Below, in pieces: positions 48,088-63,408 of a DNA stretch of 64,000 nucleotides (positions within the stretch are counted from its first letter, which is position 1; the number at the start of each line of letters is the position of its first letter). A program made the translations under genes and the position numbers. The notes beneath the pieces are model-generated. The model saw only the letters and a list, made by a program, of their open reading frames with translations, was not told the DNA's origin and did no database searches. Source of the stretch: Dichomitus squalens LYAD-421 SS1 (taxonomy: Eukaryota; Basidiomycota; Agaricomycetes; Polyporales; Polyporaceae); contig NW_006766889.1 of assembly GCF_000275845.1 (NCBI RefSeq), positions 4,798 to 68,797 of the forward strand. The letters run 5' to 3'.

Positions 48088-50254
48088 TTAAAGCATGATC
48101 TCCGAAGCCGTCTCCGACCTCTCTTCCTTATCGGTATGAACCTTGATCTGGATTACGGTGGAAGCGTGGTGTCGCAGCTGCCGCGACGCATATTGGAGAT
48201 CAGTACTATCCTATGGTGAATATGGGTAGGCATCACACTCACGATTGGAGATCCCACCGACATGTTCACTGTCGGGTCCGAGAATTGGAGGGTACTCAGC
48301 CCAATTGTCTCCCAGTCACAGCTTTGGTATCTCCGCTCCACTGACGACTTGCGCGAATTCAAGCTAAGAATGTGGCTTCTGAGGAGCTATTCACTAATAC
48401 GAAGCCTGGAAACCGACGCACACGGCTATCACTGAGGTCGGGTACGCTGAAGTGTGACGGATTAGCCATCCAGATATGTGTGAATTTGACGACGGAACGT
48501 ACATCTTGTGGCTGGGATGATCAACCCGATGTAGAGGAGAGTGTGCTTGCTGGCGACCATCTGAAAGGTGTACAGTGTTAGAGCGAGGTTGACTACACGC
48601 TACGAGTTGGGTCTTACTGAGATCAGAGCGGCAACGTTCAATGTGCTGTAGTTGATTCATTCGTCAGTACGATCTCTGGTACAGGGAGGGATTGGTAGTA
48701 CGTAGTGAGTAGACCTATACCGAATATATGATTAGCTCTAGAGGGGAAGGTGCTAGTGCACATACATGTGTTGAGAGTATAACGACTAAGCGTATCCAGC
48801 ATCGAATCGAGGCTTTCAGTTCAAAGAGGATTCAGCCAAATGTGATGGACACATTTGAAAGGTGCCACAGACCTTCGATATTCTACGCGGGTCTGACGCA
48901 GTACCACCACAAGTGTACCGGCAAGAGCGATATCGACGGCTACAGCTATCGCAAGTGCTGTGGCGTCCACCCACTGCACAGATGTAAATCGCTGTAGCCG
49001 CGGTGAGAGAGAGGGCCACATACCGTTATATGATTCCAATTAGAATAGGTGACCCTTTCGAAGCTGTTGCAACGATCCACGGAAATGTTGTAGCATAGCG
49101 TCCTAGTAGAAACACTTGTGACCGCGCACCTCTCCACACCCGCAGCTAGAACGATGCGTTAGCAATGTTCATAGAACTGGTATCCCGACTACCGCACCGA
49201 TCGCAAATCCTACATACAATGCAAAATGAGACGTCTGTAGCACATTGAAATAGAAAGAACACACCCATCGCTGCTACCATGATAGGCACCTTCCTTATTT
49301 TCAGAACACGGGCTAATTTAGCGGCCTTGCATACTCACCAAACCGAGGACCAGCCTGGAGTGGTGCTGGTTCACTACATGGCATATGAGATTTCTCATGC
49401 GGTGTTTCTATGGGAGAGTCCTCTTACACAAATACAAGCGTCGAATATAGAATCTATGAATACATGAGTCTAGGCATGAGTCGTGAAGAGTAGAGGGGAC
49501 TCACGCTTGGGTCAGGAGGACTATTACGCCCTTCACAATCGGCCATGTCGACATGACAATACGGGGAAGCTGATCAAAGACCACATACCATAGTGGGGGA
49601 CAGGAGCTGCCCAGAGCGTCAATCCGTGTTACTCGCCGATGAGACGCATGAGACGCACCCGCGCAGACCTGCCGATGTAGATGAGGAAGCATACAACATA
49701 TCACATCTACAGAATACTCCCTCACCAAGTGCCGGACAAGAGAGCTGACGGGTTGAAGTAGTTCGTGACGAAATAGTAGTAGCTGATCTGTCCTCAGTCG
49801 GCGTAAACTGGAACCATCCCTACAACTTCCGTACCACATATGCGAGCTTTCTATCAGGTGAAGCGTGTCTAGAGCCCTATAAGTTTCTGTGAGTCTTTCA
49901 CGGCAAAAAAGCCATTCAGCAGGAGAGTCTAACAGTAGAGCGAGCACCTGTAAGAAGCATGTCAGCATCCATATAGCGCGCCAGTCGAGCTATCATATGT
50001 ACAAATGCTTTGAGGCACCGGCGATCCTTTGGATACATTCGAAGATACCTATACGTCTGGCATGTCGTGATACCGTACATTCTTGAGCATGAGAAAATGA
50101 ATCAGTAATTGCAGGGGACGAGTATAGGATGTACCTACACGAGACCGACGAAGTTCCCGATCAGGACCGCACCGAATGTGTCTCCAAGCTGTGGGGCATG
50201 TCGTGGCCCAAGTGTCGCAGAGAGGTACAACGAGGGAGCAAGGAGAGGGGGCAT
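48088..50254 (-). CDS. DUF6534 multi-pass membrane protein (copy 2)
   Basis: Second member of the family found at 1.6-3.6 kb. Exon 1, from 50254, encodes MPPLLAPSLYLSATLGPRHA then QLGDTFGAVLIGNFVGLV (helix 1). Following exons give MYGITTCQTYRYLRMYPKDR, LDTLHLIESSHMWY, YYYFVTNYFNPSALLSGTW and PIVKGVIVLLTQ, then TSHFALYVGFAIGAVVGIPV. The DUF6534 domain contains VQWVDATALAIAVAVDIALA, GTLVVVLRQTRVEYRR and FQMVASKHTLLYIGLIIPAT. The tail (NSRKSSVERRYQSCDWETIG) splices in phase at 48240 to a final exon ending TASEIML, TAA at 48088-48090. Many junctions were followed by eye; intactness in the middle is likely but not proven. Closer to the common DUF6534 pattern than copy 1. Confidence 0.72.
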
Positions 50255-51898
50255 GACTACTTGAAAGCGGCGTCTGGCACTCCATGCTGCTGTGGTATAT
50301 ATACGACCATGTATGCTTATAGAGAGCGGCTGCGGAGCTCTCTTGCCTACTCGGAACTCTACCCCTGTGCCAGCAGCATGCCTGTCGTCCCGCCAGCTCC
50401 GGCACTGTCCGTTCCTCAAGTGAGGCAAGGAAGGTGGGAATCGTCTTCTCGGTGAGCGAGACCGATGCTTCCGGAAGGACGTATACCAAAGGTTCGTAAG
50501 GAACTACAGCATACTCGTACCAGCTGATGCGTGAGATTCCGATGTGCAGTGCCGCTGCGGTGGGAGAAGGAAAATGACGCGGGGACGTAGGCAAGCTTGG
50601 GAGAAGTCTTGCCTCGCCAAAGGGCGGAGTACGACGCCCATGGCGAAGGACGTTTCAGGGTCGGAGCGGGGAATAGGAAGTACCGTCTTCCTGCATGGAC
50701 GTGGGGCCTGGAGTTCGTACTGGCTGACAACCTGGCGCCACCGACGCCCTCGTACATCCTGCGTCTCTCCTCGGACATGCACCCCACTCGGCCAATTTGA
50801 CTGCAAGCATGTGAGAAGTCACTTAGGCACGCACAGTAGGAGTGTCGTCTCCGCTTCTGCCCCGAGAACTGGAAGATAGTGCTATAACCCATACATGAGC
50901 GATGAGCGCAGTGCAGCGCTAAGTATTTCGGCCACTCACTGAAGTCCCGGGAGTGTCAAGCTCGGACACTGGGGGCACTGGAGACTATAGTTCACAACGG
51001 AGCCTACCGCGGCTCGGCAAAGCCTCACAGCCTCAAGCAGGATCCAATGCCGCGATCTTGTCAAGAATGGACCAACTGACAGGCTGCTGCTCACAGCAGA
51101 GTCGCCCGCATGAGCACCACCGAGCTCTGAGAGGGACCGTCGACACTTGCGCATCCGTGGTGACGAGAGCGGCCATAAGCCCCATATATTCCGAATCCCT
51201 GAACACAGGAGCGAGAAGCGACCCCGAGTGCGCCAAAGTACTACGGCCCTCAGAAACAAATAAGGTGCCGCACGCATCTGTTGCACGGTGCAGTCGCACC
51301 TGCTCGTCAGCGAGCCTTTGGATCGGACAGGGACGCTGACACCTGCCTTGCCAGCCCTCCATGCACCCACGACCTCAGCCTCCCGTCACCTTACACAATC
51401 CTTCCTTCATGCCGGACAAACCGCTCGAGCCCATTACTCTCGTCCGGCACGTCCGCTCCCGGCACTGGCAGCCGCGTCAACTGTTCATAGCAAGGAGCCC
51501 GATCCGGAGCGCCGAGCTTTGCGATGGAGTGTCACAACCTTGATTCTTCAAGGCACTAGGCCTCCCACTGACCCATAGCTGGTCACGTCAAGGAAGATTT
51601 CCCCAGAACGCATGCCGAACGTGTATGTTGAGCTGGTATACGCGGTAATGCTCATGACAGCGCGCACCCGAGCGAAGCACGGAGCCGGTGGAGACGCTCA
51701 ACCACTTCACCAACTTGACACCAAGGGTATGGTACGGAGCTCGGTATAGCCGGGCTGTGTAGTCAGGAACGGCATGAAGGGGGGTGAGGAAGACAGCGAT
51801 GCAAATGACAGTGTACCCTTGCATCTCATGCTTGGTGTCAGTACATTACATCGCATCTCTCGTGTCGCCTGTGTCCACGATCTCCATCGCCCTGAAGC
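50255..51898. other. Intergenic, no gene supported
   Basis: Long but unconvincing frames on both strands (for example 50416-50892 on the minus strand). No family resemblance that holds beyond a few residues, no repeats found. Confidence 0.4.
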
Positions 51899-53370
51899 TC
51901 AGCAGATCATCAGCTGCACAACGGTCGGGTCGTAGTCGCTCCCCCTCCCCTCGACACGAACGCGTGATCGAGCTGCTCCGCGTTCTGGTCGAACAGGTAC
52001 GTGTAGCGCTCGACCTTAGGCACGTCTGCTGCGACCGGTGACCATCCCGCCGTACGCCGCGAACGCGGACCGCGTCTGCGTGTGCTCACTGTGGTCGCCA
52101 GCAACGACGATGTTCGTGTCCTCGTCCTTGTCGAGCATGCTCTGCACGAAGTTCTGGGAGGCGGATAGCGTCAGAGAGGAGTCCTGAGGTGAGTGCGACC
52201 TGACCGGTCCGCATCCAATGGCAGGCGCCCAGCAACAGCATCGCTCGCCGCTACGACCTCGATCTGCCTCGTCCTCTTGTCTACATCCTCCTCCGGCGGC
52301 TGTGGGTCGTCCCGTGCAGACGTCCCGCCGAGCGTCCCCGTCAGGTAGACGTTGATAGTGAACAACCGCACCACAGACTGCGCCTCCCAATGCCCGACGA
52401 GCGGCTTGCGGCTCCCGTCCCACGCCGCGTTCGTCAGCTCGGTGCCACCGGGGTTGAAGCTGCACCAAAAAGCGAGGTCTATGCGCATTGAGAAGCGGGA
52501 GCTCACGTCAACGTGATGGCGCCGTCGCTGTCCGCCTTGGGATCGGTCCCGTCGAGCGAGCCGCCGGCGGGAGAACCGGGGACGAGGCTGAACTTGGGGC
52601 TGTCGTACCTGCACACGCGTTCGAGCAATTCGGAGTTGGACGAGCAGCTCCTCCACGCGTAGGCTAAGACTCAGACTCACGACAAGAAGAGCTCAGATGT
52701 ACCGAACGTTAGGGACAAGCCCCCGCGACTGTTCTTCCCAGTGACATTCCACTCGCCAGAGCTCGCCGAACGAATCGTTCAAGCCCGCCACGATGGCGTT
52801 CTTCACCGTCCCCAACTGGCCCTCCACACTCCGTCCCGAACTCCGTCGGCCGAAATATTATCCCCCTTCACCTGCGTCACGTTGTTCGGCACCGACGAAC
52901 ACCTGTCCACCCCGGCGTCCGGCCCAGACAGTGCCTGAGTCGGAGGGCCCGTCGACCCCGAGCGCAAGCGGCGCGATGGCGTCCCCTGAGAGTGGACGAC
53001 GATGCCCGTAGGGTCGTCGAGCTCGATGGCGAAGAGGAAACTCGGGTCGCTGGACGAGCGGAAGTCGGCGACATTGCCGGAGAGCGAGAGCGAGAGCGGA
53101 TCCCCGATTGCGAGGCGAGCGAGAACGGTCTTGAAGGAGGTGAAGACGTGGATGCCGCTTGAGACGCGGACGTCGCTCGTGTGGGCCTCTTGGATGAAGA
53201 ACCCAGATGTGCCCCAGAGGAGAAGCAGACGTGCGTGAGCGCTGTGTATGGCTCATGTAGAAATTAGAAAGGTTAGAAGGACGGACCTTGGCGGTGATTG
53301 TCACTGTGCGGCCCGACAAAGGGGACTCGCACGTGGTGCCCTGGTTATTGGCGTTGGTCGCCGCGTTCAC
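51899..53370 (-). pseudogene. Decayed paralogue of the secreted EEP-family nuclease
   Basis: Clear homologue of the gene at 5503-7970. Matching blocks include ESPLSGRTVTITAK, FIQEAHTSDVRVSSGIHVFT, GNVADFRSSSDPSFLFAIEL, GKNSRGGLSLTFG, PKFSLVPGSPAGGSLDGTDP, FNPGGTELTNAAWDGSRKPL, VERYTYLFDQNAEQLDHAFV and GSDYDPTVVQLMIC before a TGA at 51899-51901. Lesions: frame changes at about 52.97, 52.85 and 52.75 kb; a deletion between about 52690 and 52610 removing the start of the nuclease domain, including the region that carries QEIQ in the intact copy; and loss of catalytic residues (NVHL to NVYL, GDHNE to GDHSE, SDHD to SDYD). Confidence 0.88.
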
Positions 53371-54307
53371 GGCGTGCTAGCAGCAAGGAGCGCTGTCTTG
53401 ACTCTAGATCTAGAGCGCTGTAAAGCACTGGAAGCGATCGGGAGATTGCGTGATGTGGCCTAGCAAGGAGTCAAAGACCGACATGGGGCTACACGAGCTT
53501 CTCTGAAGCCTTATATACTCTCTGTGAGAAGTGCGTCAAGGGGAGTCGGGGGCAAGAGGCGTTGATGAACGTGCGCCATTTGGACGCTATCTGGGTCGCC
53601 GTCCATACGGTCCATATGGAAGGTGTAGGCAGCCGCGGGTGCTATAGTCAGAGTTCAGACGAACCGTCGATGGGTGAATGCTTCGATGCCTAGCTAGCTC
53701 GAAGATGGACGACCATGTCACTGGTGGAACTGGCAGGAGCGCATGATGGGAGTGCCATCAGTCGACTCCGGGTCTTGCGTTGGCAGCTGTGCCGTAGGCG
53801 TTGTCCAGGGATCCACGGAAAGAAGATGAACGGCAAGGAAATATTTAGCATGCCAAGTGCGGTCTCAGGCAGGGGCAGCAGAAGGCCAGGACGCGGATTT
53901 GTTTGCCTGGCCGCTCCTCCGGGCGAGTTGCGAGGAAAGTAGTTATGCGCGTATGCGATGTGACCGAGATCACGGGACCAGCGTCACAACGCGTCCTGAG
54001 TCAGCGACGCGGCTCCACACTGGGCGCTCCTGGCAGGGCAGATCGAGCGGGTCCGCCGCCGCCGCAGACTCTGCTTCTCTCTTAATGTGTCTTGCCAACG
54101 AGTCGCCCGGGGCTGCGACGCTTTTTAACCCGTATTTATCGCAGTTGTACGCAGTCCATCGCAAGTCGCTTTGAAGCCCTCGGCGGTGCAACCAAGTCTC
54201 AAATACCCGGTGTGCCCCGACCTCCGCCTTCCGGCAGCAGAGCCGAACTCTTAGACCGAAGAGCAAACCAATCTAGCTCACCGCAACACTCGTACGCTCG
54301 TCTCGCC
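53371..54307. other. Divergent intergenic region upstream of RAD4
   Basis: Holds the RAD4 promoter by position. Frames are short with no domain. No repeats noticed. Confidence 0.4.
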
Positions 54308-57300
54308 ATGAACGTTAGAAACAGCTCCGTCCTCGGCGAGGAAAGCGAGGATGACTTCGACTGGGAGGAAGTCGAGGTCGGTCAAGCCGCAGCGCTCGAT
54401 GGCGTTCAGCCCTCCGCCTCGGCTACGCCCACAAACATCCAAGACTACTATGGCGAAACACGCGACAAGGAAGAGGGTCCTTCGGAGAAGCCGCACCTGG
54501 AGATCACCATAAAGACTCTCGGTAAGAAGGGCGACCCAAAGTGCGTAACGGCCGCGCTCTGCGTACATGACACCTGCCTGACCATCCTGCGACCCGTGAA
54601 TAGGAAGAACGAGAGAGCGATCCAGCTCGCAAGGGAGCGCGCCATCCGCCTCGACTGCCACAAGATCCACACCGTCACCCTCCTCATGAACGCCCAAGTC
54701 CGCAACCAGTGGATCAACGACGAGCTCCTGCACGTACGTCCCCGTCTCGTCCCCGCTCGCCACAAAAAACTCCTTCTCATGCTCTTCCCCTATCCACCCT
54801 GCAATGCCGCCCATGTATCCATAACCCGCCACCCACCGCCCCCAGGCCCGCCTCATGTCCCTCACCCCGCTCCCCCTCCAGAACGCCTTCGCGGCGATCC
54901 ACAAGTCCCGCGTGCCCGACCCCGTCCAGCGCGGCCGCCTCTTCGAGTCTGCCATCACCCGCCTCGCCGACTGGTGGGCCTCGTCCTTCGCCATCGTCCC
55001 CGCCGGCCACATCACCTCGCGCACCTTTGACGACGTCCAGCGCACGCTCCCCCCATCCAAACCCACACCGCAGGACCCCGATCCGAAGGGCAAGGGGAAG
55101 GCGCGCGCGGTGGACGCGGACGCGGACGACGACGGTAACGAGGACGACGACGAGGAGCGGTACGGGGTGCGCGGGGAGCGCATCCGGAGCGCGAAGAGCC
55201 TAATGAAGCACGCGCTGATGATGCGGGGGACGCGCGACACGAGCGCGCAGCTGTTCACCGCGCTGTGCCGCGCGCTGGGTATCCCTGCGCGCTTGGTGGT
55301 CAGTCTGCAGAGCGTGCCGTGGCAGGCCAGTGTCGGGAAGCCGAAGCCGGCCGCGAAGAAGAAAAAGAAAGACGCCGATGAGGATGAGGACGCCAAGGGC
55401 AAGGGTAAGGGCAAGGCGAAGGTAGACGGCGCAGAAGATGCGGAGGACGACGACGACGATATGGAAGCGGTCGACATCCCTGGGTCCCCTGCGGTGAGTA
55501 GCACGAGGGGCAGGTCGCCCCTCCCCGGAAACGGTCAACGCTCGGACGGCGCGACCCCGACGCCGAGCGGCAAGGGCAAACAGAAGGCCGCCCCCGTCAT
55601 CCGGCTGCGGAAGAGCAAAGGCGGCCCAAAGTCGCAGTCTCAGCGTCCACGACGTGAGTCCCGCCCCCTCATCTTCCGCACCCCACGCAGACCAACACTC
55701 ACCCGCGCACCTCCAGGCGAGCGCACCCCTGACCCGATGACGACCGCGCCCGTCTTCTGGACCGAGGTCTTCTCGCGCGCCGACGCGCGCTGGCTGCCCG
55801 TCGACCCCATCCGCGTGATCGTGAACAAGCGCAAGGCGTTCGACCCGACGCCAAACCCCCACGCGGGTGCGGCGAAGGCGGACAAGCGCCGCGCGGTGCG
55901 CGTCGAGAACCGGATGGTGTACGTGATGGCGTTCGAGGAGGACGGGTTCGCGCGCGACGTCACGCCGCGGTACGCGCGCGAGTTCGGCGCGAAGGTCGCG
56001 AAGGTGCAGCAGGGCGGCAGGGGCCGGCGCGAGTGGTGGGAGCGCATATGCAGGATGGTGCGGCGGCCGTATAGGCTCGTGAGTGTTTGCGTCTCTCTTT
56101 CGCCTTGTCTCGTCTCTTCTTGCTTGCGGGCTCTCCTCACTGACTGTCGTCTGTTGCGATGTACTAGCAACGCGACGACGTCGAGGACGAGGAGCTGCAA
56201 GCGAACCAGATGACGGAGGCGATGCCTACGACGATGGTGGGCTTCAAGGACCACCCGCTGTACGTCCTCGAGCGGCACCTGAAGCGGGACGAAGTCGTCG
56301 AGCCCCCAGTCGAGATAGGCAAGTTCCGCGGAGAGTCAGTCTACCCGCGGGGAAACGTCCTCCAGCTGAAGACGGCGGAGAGCTGGATGCGCCAGGGCCG
56401 CACGGTCATCGCGGGGGCGCAGCCGCTCAAGTGGGTCAAGCAGCGCGCCATGACCGTGAACAAGAAGCGCGCGATCGAGCTCGCGCTCGCGGACCAGCGC
56501 GACCGTGCTGCTGCGTCCGCCCCGACGCCAGACGAGAACGGGGCGTTTGCGGTCGACGTCGACGGTGGGAACGCGGGCGCCGGAGAGGGTTTCGCGGCCG
56601 AGGAGGGCATCATGCAAGGGATGTATGCCGAGCATCAGACTGAGGTGTACAAGCCTCCGCCAGTCATCGACGTGAGTTCGATCTTTGCGTCTGCTGGTCA
56701 GTGCGATCAACGCTCATTCCGTATTCTGGACTCTGTCTTGGCGAACATTATGCAGGGCAAAGTTCCGAAGAACGATTTTGGGAACCTCGACCTGTATGTT
56801 CCGTCGATGCTTCCTGCTGGGGCCGTACACATACCTTGTGAGTTGCGCCGTTGTGCCGTTCCTTCTGGTGACGGCTCGCATCACGGACGGCTCGCTGACC
56901 ATCGCCGGCAGATAAGGGGACTGCGAAGATCGCGCGGCAGCTCGGTTTTGACTACGCAGAAGCAGTGGTACGTCTTCGCCACGATTTCTTGAGAGCGGCA
57001 AATCGGCCATCCATCTCGGGCTCTCATGATCGTCCTCCACATCTCCCTTCCATCTTGGGTCTCACAAGATATTCACAGACCGGATTTGAGTTCAAGAAGC
57101 GTAGGGCTTTCCCCGTTGTGACTGGTATCGTCGTTGCGGCGGAGAACGAATCCGCGGTCCTTGAGGTACGTCCGTCCTTCTCTTGGCCCACTCGGGCCGT
57201 GTCCCTCAGACACTCAGGATCATCGCTGACGCCATCCGCACCCCACCTAAACCACATCATCCAATCACCAAAACTCCATGCCTTATTCGGTGTTCGCAGG

Positions 57301-58499
57301 GGTACTGGGAGGCAGAACAAGACGCCGAGGCAAAGCGGCGGGCAAAGCGGCAGGACCAGGTGATCAAGCGGTGGACAAAGCTTATCCATGGTCTTCGCAT
57401 CCGCCAGCGGCTCATAGAACAGTACGCCGACCGCAATGCGTCCGCGGCCGGTGCATCGTCCGCCACCGCGGCAACAGCGGCAGACGGCCGCACAACTGTC
57501 GAGGCCGATAATCAGCAGGTAGAGATTCGTATTCTTTTGTGCTTGTACCTCGCCTTCTTTGCTACCGCTGCCACCCCGGGCGCGTACATCCTGCGGCACT
57601 CATACTGTCACTGTGGTCTAACGTACGGCAGTTTGCGGTGGCGTAGATGGCTTCTCGATTCGGGGGATGTAATAGTGTGACGCTTGGCTGACGGAGCGTG
57701 CTGTTTGCAGGAGTCGGGATCGCAGAAGCCTATTGCGGGTGGCTTCCTTACTGGCGTGGACGACGTTGTGCAGCCGTATACCCTCCCGCGGAACTTCCAC
57801 GAGGTCGTCGAACATGCTTCGATGGATCGCTCTGCGCTAGGCGAACTGAGGAAGGGTGCAGAGATCGTCCCTGATGTGGCCACAGAGAACGATGTCAACG
57901 TCGACGGCGACGAGCAGGGGAAAGAACCACTATCCCTGGTGAACTCTGAGTCAGCAGTGATCGAGGTGGACGATGACGCCGATGGTATGGAAGAGGTCGT
58001 CGTCGAACCGAAGCCGGCAAGGACGCCCAGGACAATGCAGGAGCTCGCAGAAGAAGCAGCGCGCCGCGATGCCAGCAAGAACCAGCCGATAGATTCCGAG
58101 CAAGAGCTCGTGCTCGCTTCACTACCGTCCACCGCCGGCGCAAAGAGCGCTGCGAACGGTGGGAGCACGCGGGCTTCGAGAAATGGGACCAAGAGCGGCA
58201 CATCCACCCCTCGGGCGAGCACTCGAGGCAAGAGCAAGACATCAGCTGCCCCCAAGAATCCGCCCCGTCGGACGCGGAAGCGGACACGATCACAGGCTGA
58301 GGGGTCCGATTCCGGTCTAGAGGAGGAGGGAGGGGAAGATGCAGGGCCGTCTCCTGCGAAGAGATCACGATCCCGCGCACCACCGCCGCCCGTGGCACCC
58401 TCGAGTCGCGTGCTCCGGACACGCAAACCGAAAGATGCGAGTACTGTGCAAGAGGAAAAGGAGATCGAGGCGGCATACCGGCGGGCGATCGCAGACTGA
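54308..58499 (+). CDS. RAD4: DNA repair protein Rad4 (XPC homologue)
   Basis: DNA-damage recognition factor of global nucleotide excision repair, working with Rad23. The N-terminus is MNVRNSSVLGEESEDDFDWE. The transglutaminase-like fold follows: AIQLARERAIRLDCHKIHTV, VRNQWINDELLHARLMSLTP, SAKSLMKHALMMRGTRDTSA, QLFTALCRALGIPARLVVSL, interrupted by a long Lys/Asp/Glu/Gly-rich insert (about 55070-55650), then PVFWTEVFSRADARWLPVDP. BHD1 is MVGFKDHPLYVLERHLKRDE with VYPRGNVLQLKTAESWMRQG; BHD2 has AQPLKWVKQRAMT; BHD3 has VPKNDFGNLDLYVPSMLPAG, GTAKIARQLGFDYAEAVTGF and VVTGIVVAAENESAVLEGYW. The C-terminal tail is Ser/Arg/Lys-rich. Stop at 58497-58499. About nine introns. Confidence 0.93.
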
Positions 58500-58633
58500 T
58501 GTCGTTATCTGTATACTGTAATGCCATCTATAGTACACTCGATCCGTATAGTCAGCATAATCGCATAACCTATACACCTAGCTGACTGTCGTCGGTCGGT
58601 TTAACATCCTGAGCATTGTGGCAGGTGCACCCG

Positions 58634-61169
<2,536 letters not shown>

Positions 61170-61929
61170 AGAGCCTAGTGTCGCTGTACCGGTCTGTAGA
61201 CGAAGGAGGAGTGATGGATGAGAATCGCTGGAAAGGCCTGGGACGAGAGCGATCTGACGATTGTGCGGGAGCGGAAAGAGAGCTGGGCGGGAAAAGATCT
61301 AGCCCAAACGGGATCTCGCCTGAAGTACCGTGGGAAGATTTGGAGGGCGGTGAGATCTGGGTGAGACGCTGGCAACCGACGCCGTGGACTCGGGTCTGAA
61401 GGGCTCAGTGAACCGTCGCCCGCTCCGAGCGAGGCCCTTTAGCTCGCTGTCCTCGTACGAAATGCACGACCCGCCTGTCCCCTTCGCACTCTTCCCGCGC
61501 CCCCACCGCGCACACAGAATTGGCCTCTCAATCATCCTTCTTTCGACCGGGGTGCCTTGGCCCATCAGCGACTGACATCCGTTGCAAGCTAAGCCGCGTC
61601 TGCACAGTGGCGGTTCGGAGCATCCAAGTCCGTGCAGCACTCTGACTTCCCATCTGGAACTGTCCGAGGCCGGTGCGATTCTGTCTTCCTCCCCGTCCGT
61701 CCTTCGAGCACGATCTCGCCATACGGCTTGCCCTTTGCCTTTCGTGTTCTTCCGGGCGCCCGCGTAGACGCGAAGAATTCATCCACACACGTAGCGTGTC
61801 CCACCTACTCGTCCTGGACGCCTGTCGCTTCTAGAAATACACCACCTATCGCCACTATCGTCCAACCCGCCCAGCTTCCTGCCTCTTGTCTTCCTCCTCT
61901 TCTGACGTCCCCCTCTCACCCACCCGCCA
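61170..61929. promoter_or_regulatory. Divergent promoter region (TRM61 / PAS protein)
   Basis: Between divergent starts. From about 61840 the plus strand becomes strongly pyrimidine-rich (TTCCTGCCTCTTGTCTTCCTCCTCTTC), a usual feature just upstream of basidiomycete start codons. No specific site recognised. Confidence 0.4.
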
Positions 61930-63408
61930 ATGGACTCTTCGACAGCCTGTGTCTCCTTCAGTATGTCCCGCCCTCATCCCTTTTCTCCACCTTCCCCATT
62001 CTCATCCCATCCGTTCTTCCCTTCCAGTCGGGATCGTCGATTTTACCGAAGACGTGAGCGCTTGTTACGACGCCCGTCTCCTTGTCCCTTACCTTGCCAT
62101 CATAGGCCACTTGGGTGTACTGCTCAGAATCCGTCTATGATCTACTAGGTAAGCCGCCTTTCACCCGAGCCTATCAACGTCGCGGCATCTGAATTCGCTC
62201 ACTTTCGATCATCCTAGGATATGAGCCACACGAGTTAATCGGGACCCCCTCCCTCAACCTCGTTCATCCGGATGAGTTCTCGGAAGTGAAAGAATTGCAC
62301 TACACAACAATATCACAAGACCAAGCTGCAGTGCTCGCATATCTGCGCATGAAGCATAAAGACCCCTACAAAGGATACATTCTCTGCGGCATAGTAGGTC
62401 GGGCACCGAATGCTCTACACTGTAGCGTTGACATCGTTCTTGTGCGATAGTCCCGGACAGTATGCCAGAACGTCCTCGTTGGAAGCGTCTCATTTGCAGC
62501 CCCCGGGCCGAAAGCTATGCATAACGCGTCGACTGCGCAAGAGGTCAAGATCATCACGCCGACCGCGAAGGACCTCGAGTTCCGAGTAGGCGACATCTGC
62601 TCGTCACGCGATTCCGTTCTGATTTTTCTGCCTTCCTACACCAGAGATGGAACGATCCGAACCCGATGCCACCGTGCCCCATCCCCTCATCACGTTCACA
62701 TAGCCCAGACATCCGGAGACGCGACCGCAAAGAGGCCATCACCTTTGACCCGCTCCCAGAGCAGTCCATTCGGACTGCGCTCATCCTCGACCGCTTCAGC
62801 GTCAACTGCGGCATCTTGTACTGTTCCAATGACAGCTTGATCTCGACGACGGCATGCATGGGCCGCAGTTTCTTCGACTTTGTCTCGCGCAAAGACGAAG
62901 ATCTCGTCCGCAGCTGGATCGACGTCATCAAGTCCTGGGGCGTGAACGAGCGAGGGCAGCCCAGCGACGGCGGCTTCGGCTTCGGAAAGTTCAGCCTCCT
63001 CGTGCGCGGGCGGGACTCCAGGTAAGCCAAAGGGCCTTCCCCGCCAGCTGCACTGGCTGTCGTGCGGCGGCAGCTTGTGCCCAGCGCGAGGCTCCATCAC
63101 ACGCTCACGATACTCCGTTTTGCGCCAACAGCATCCGACACGCCGACCCCGTGCCTTCGCGTCACCGGAGTGGGCCGTCCTCCGGCCACGACCATCTCTC
63201 ACGTACGCGCGATGCCCGCCCGTCGCATCACCACGCGTCGTCGGGCTCGAGCTACCGAGACAGGGAGCGCGACCGAGAGAGGTACCGGGAGTCACGGGAG
63301 TCGCGCACAGGGACGCGGCCGCGTTCCGACGACGAACGCGTGGTAGACGCCATCTTCTCGGCGCATTCGGACGGGCTAATGGTTATCTTGCGGCCATCGA
63401 GCTCATGA
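61930..63408 (+). CDS. PAS-domain protein
   Basis: Predicted sensor or protein-interaction factor. Phase-checked exons: 61930-61960, 62028-62053, 62106-62148, 62218-62393, 62451-62585, 62645-63021, 63132-63408, giving 354 aa. A PAS fold occupies the N-terminus: IGIVDFTEDATWVYCSESVY, DLLGYEPHELIGTPSLNLVH, PDEFSEVKELHYTTISQDQA, YKGYILCGISRTVCQNVLVG. A second, more divergent PAS-like region includes RTALILDRFSVNCGILYCSN and MGRSFFDFVSRKDEDLVRSW. The tail is rich in Arg, Ser, His and Glu (YRDRERDRERYRESRESRTG) and ends VDAIFSAHSDGLMVILRPSS. No LOV cysteine motif (NCRFLQ) and no zinc finger, so it is not a canonical White-collar photoreceptor. Ligand and pathway unknown. Exon 2 is only 26 bp. Confidence 0.82.

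Noticed and set aside
51033..51362. Minus-strand peptide resembling a glycoside hydrolase family 31 motif (SLLAPVFRDSEYM)
   Set aside because: The resemblance is limited to about a dozen residues, and no other family block occurs in any nearby frame.
61930..63408. White-collar-type LOV photoreceptor interpretation of the PAS protein
   Set aside because: The flavin-binding NCRFLQ-type cysteine motif and the GATA zinc finger are both absent.
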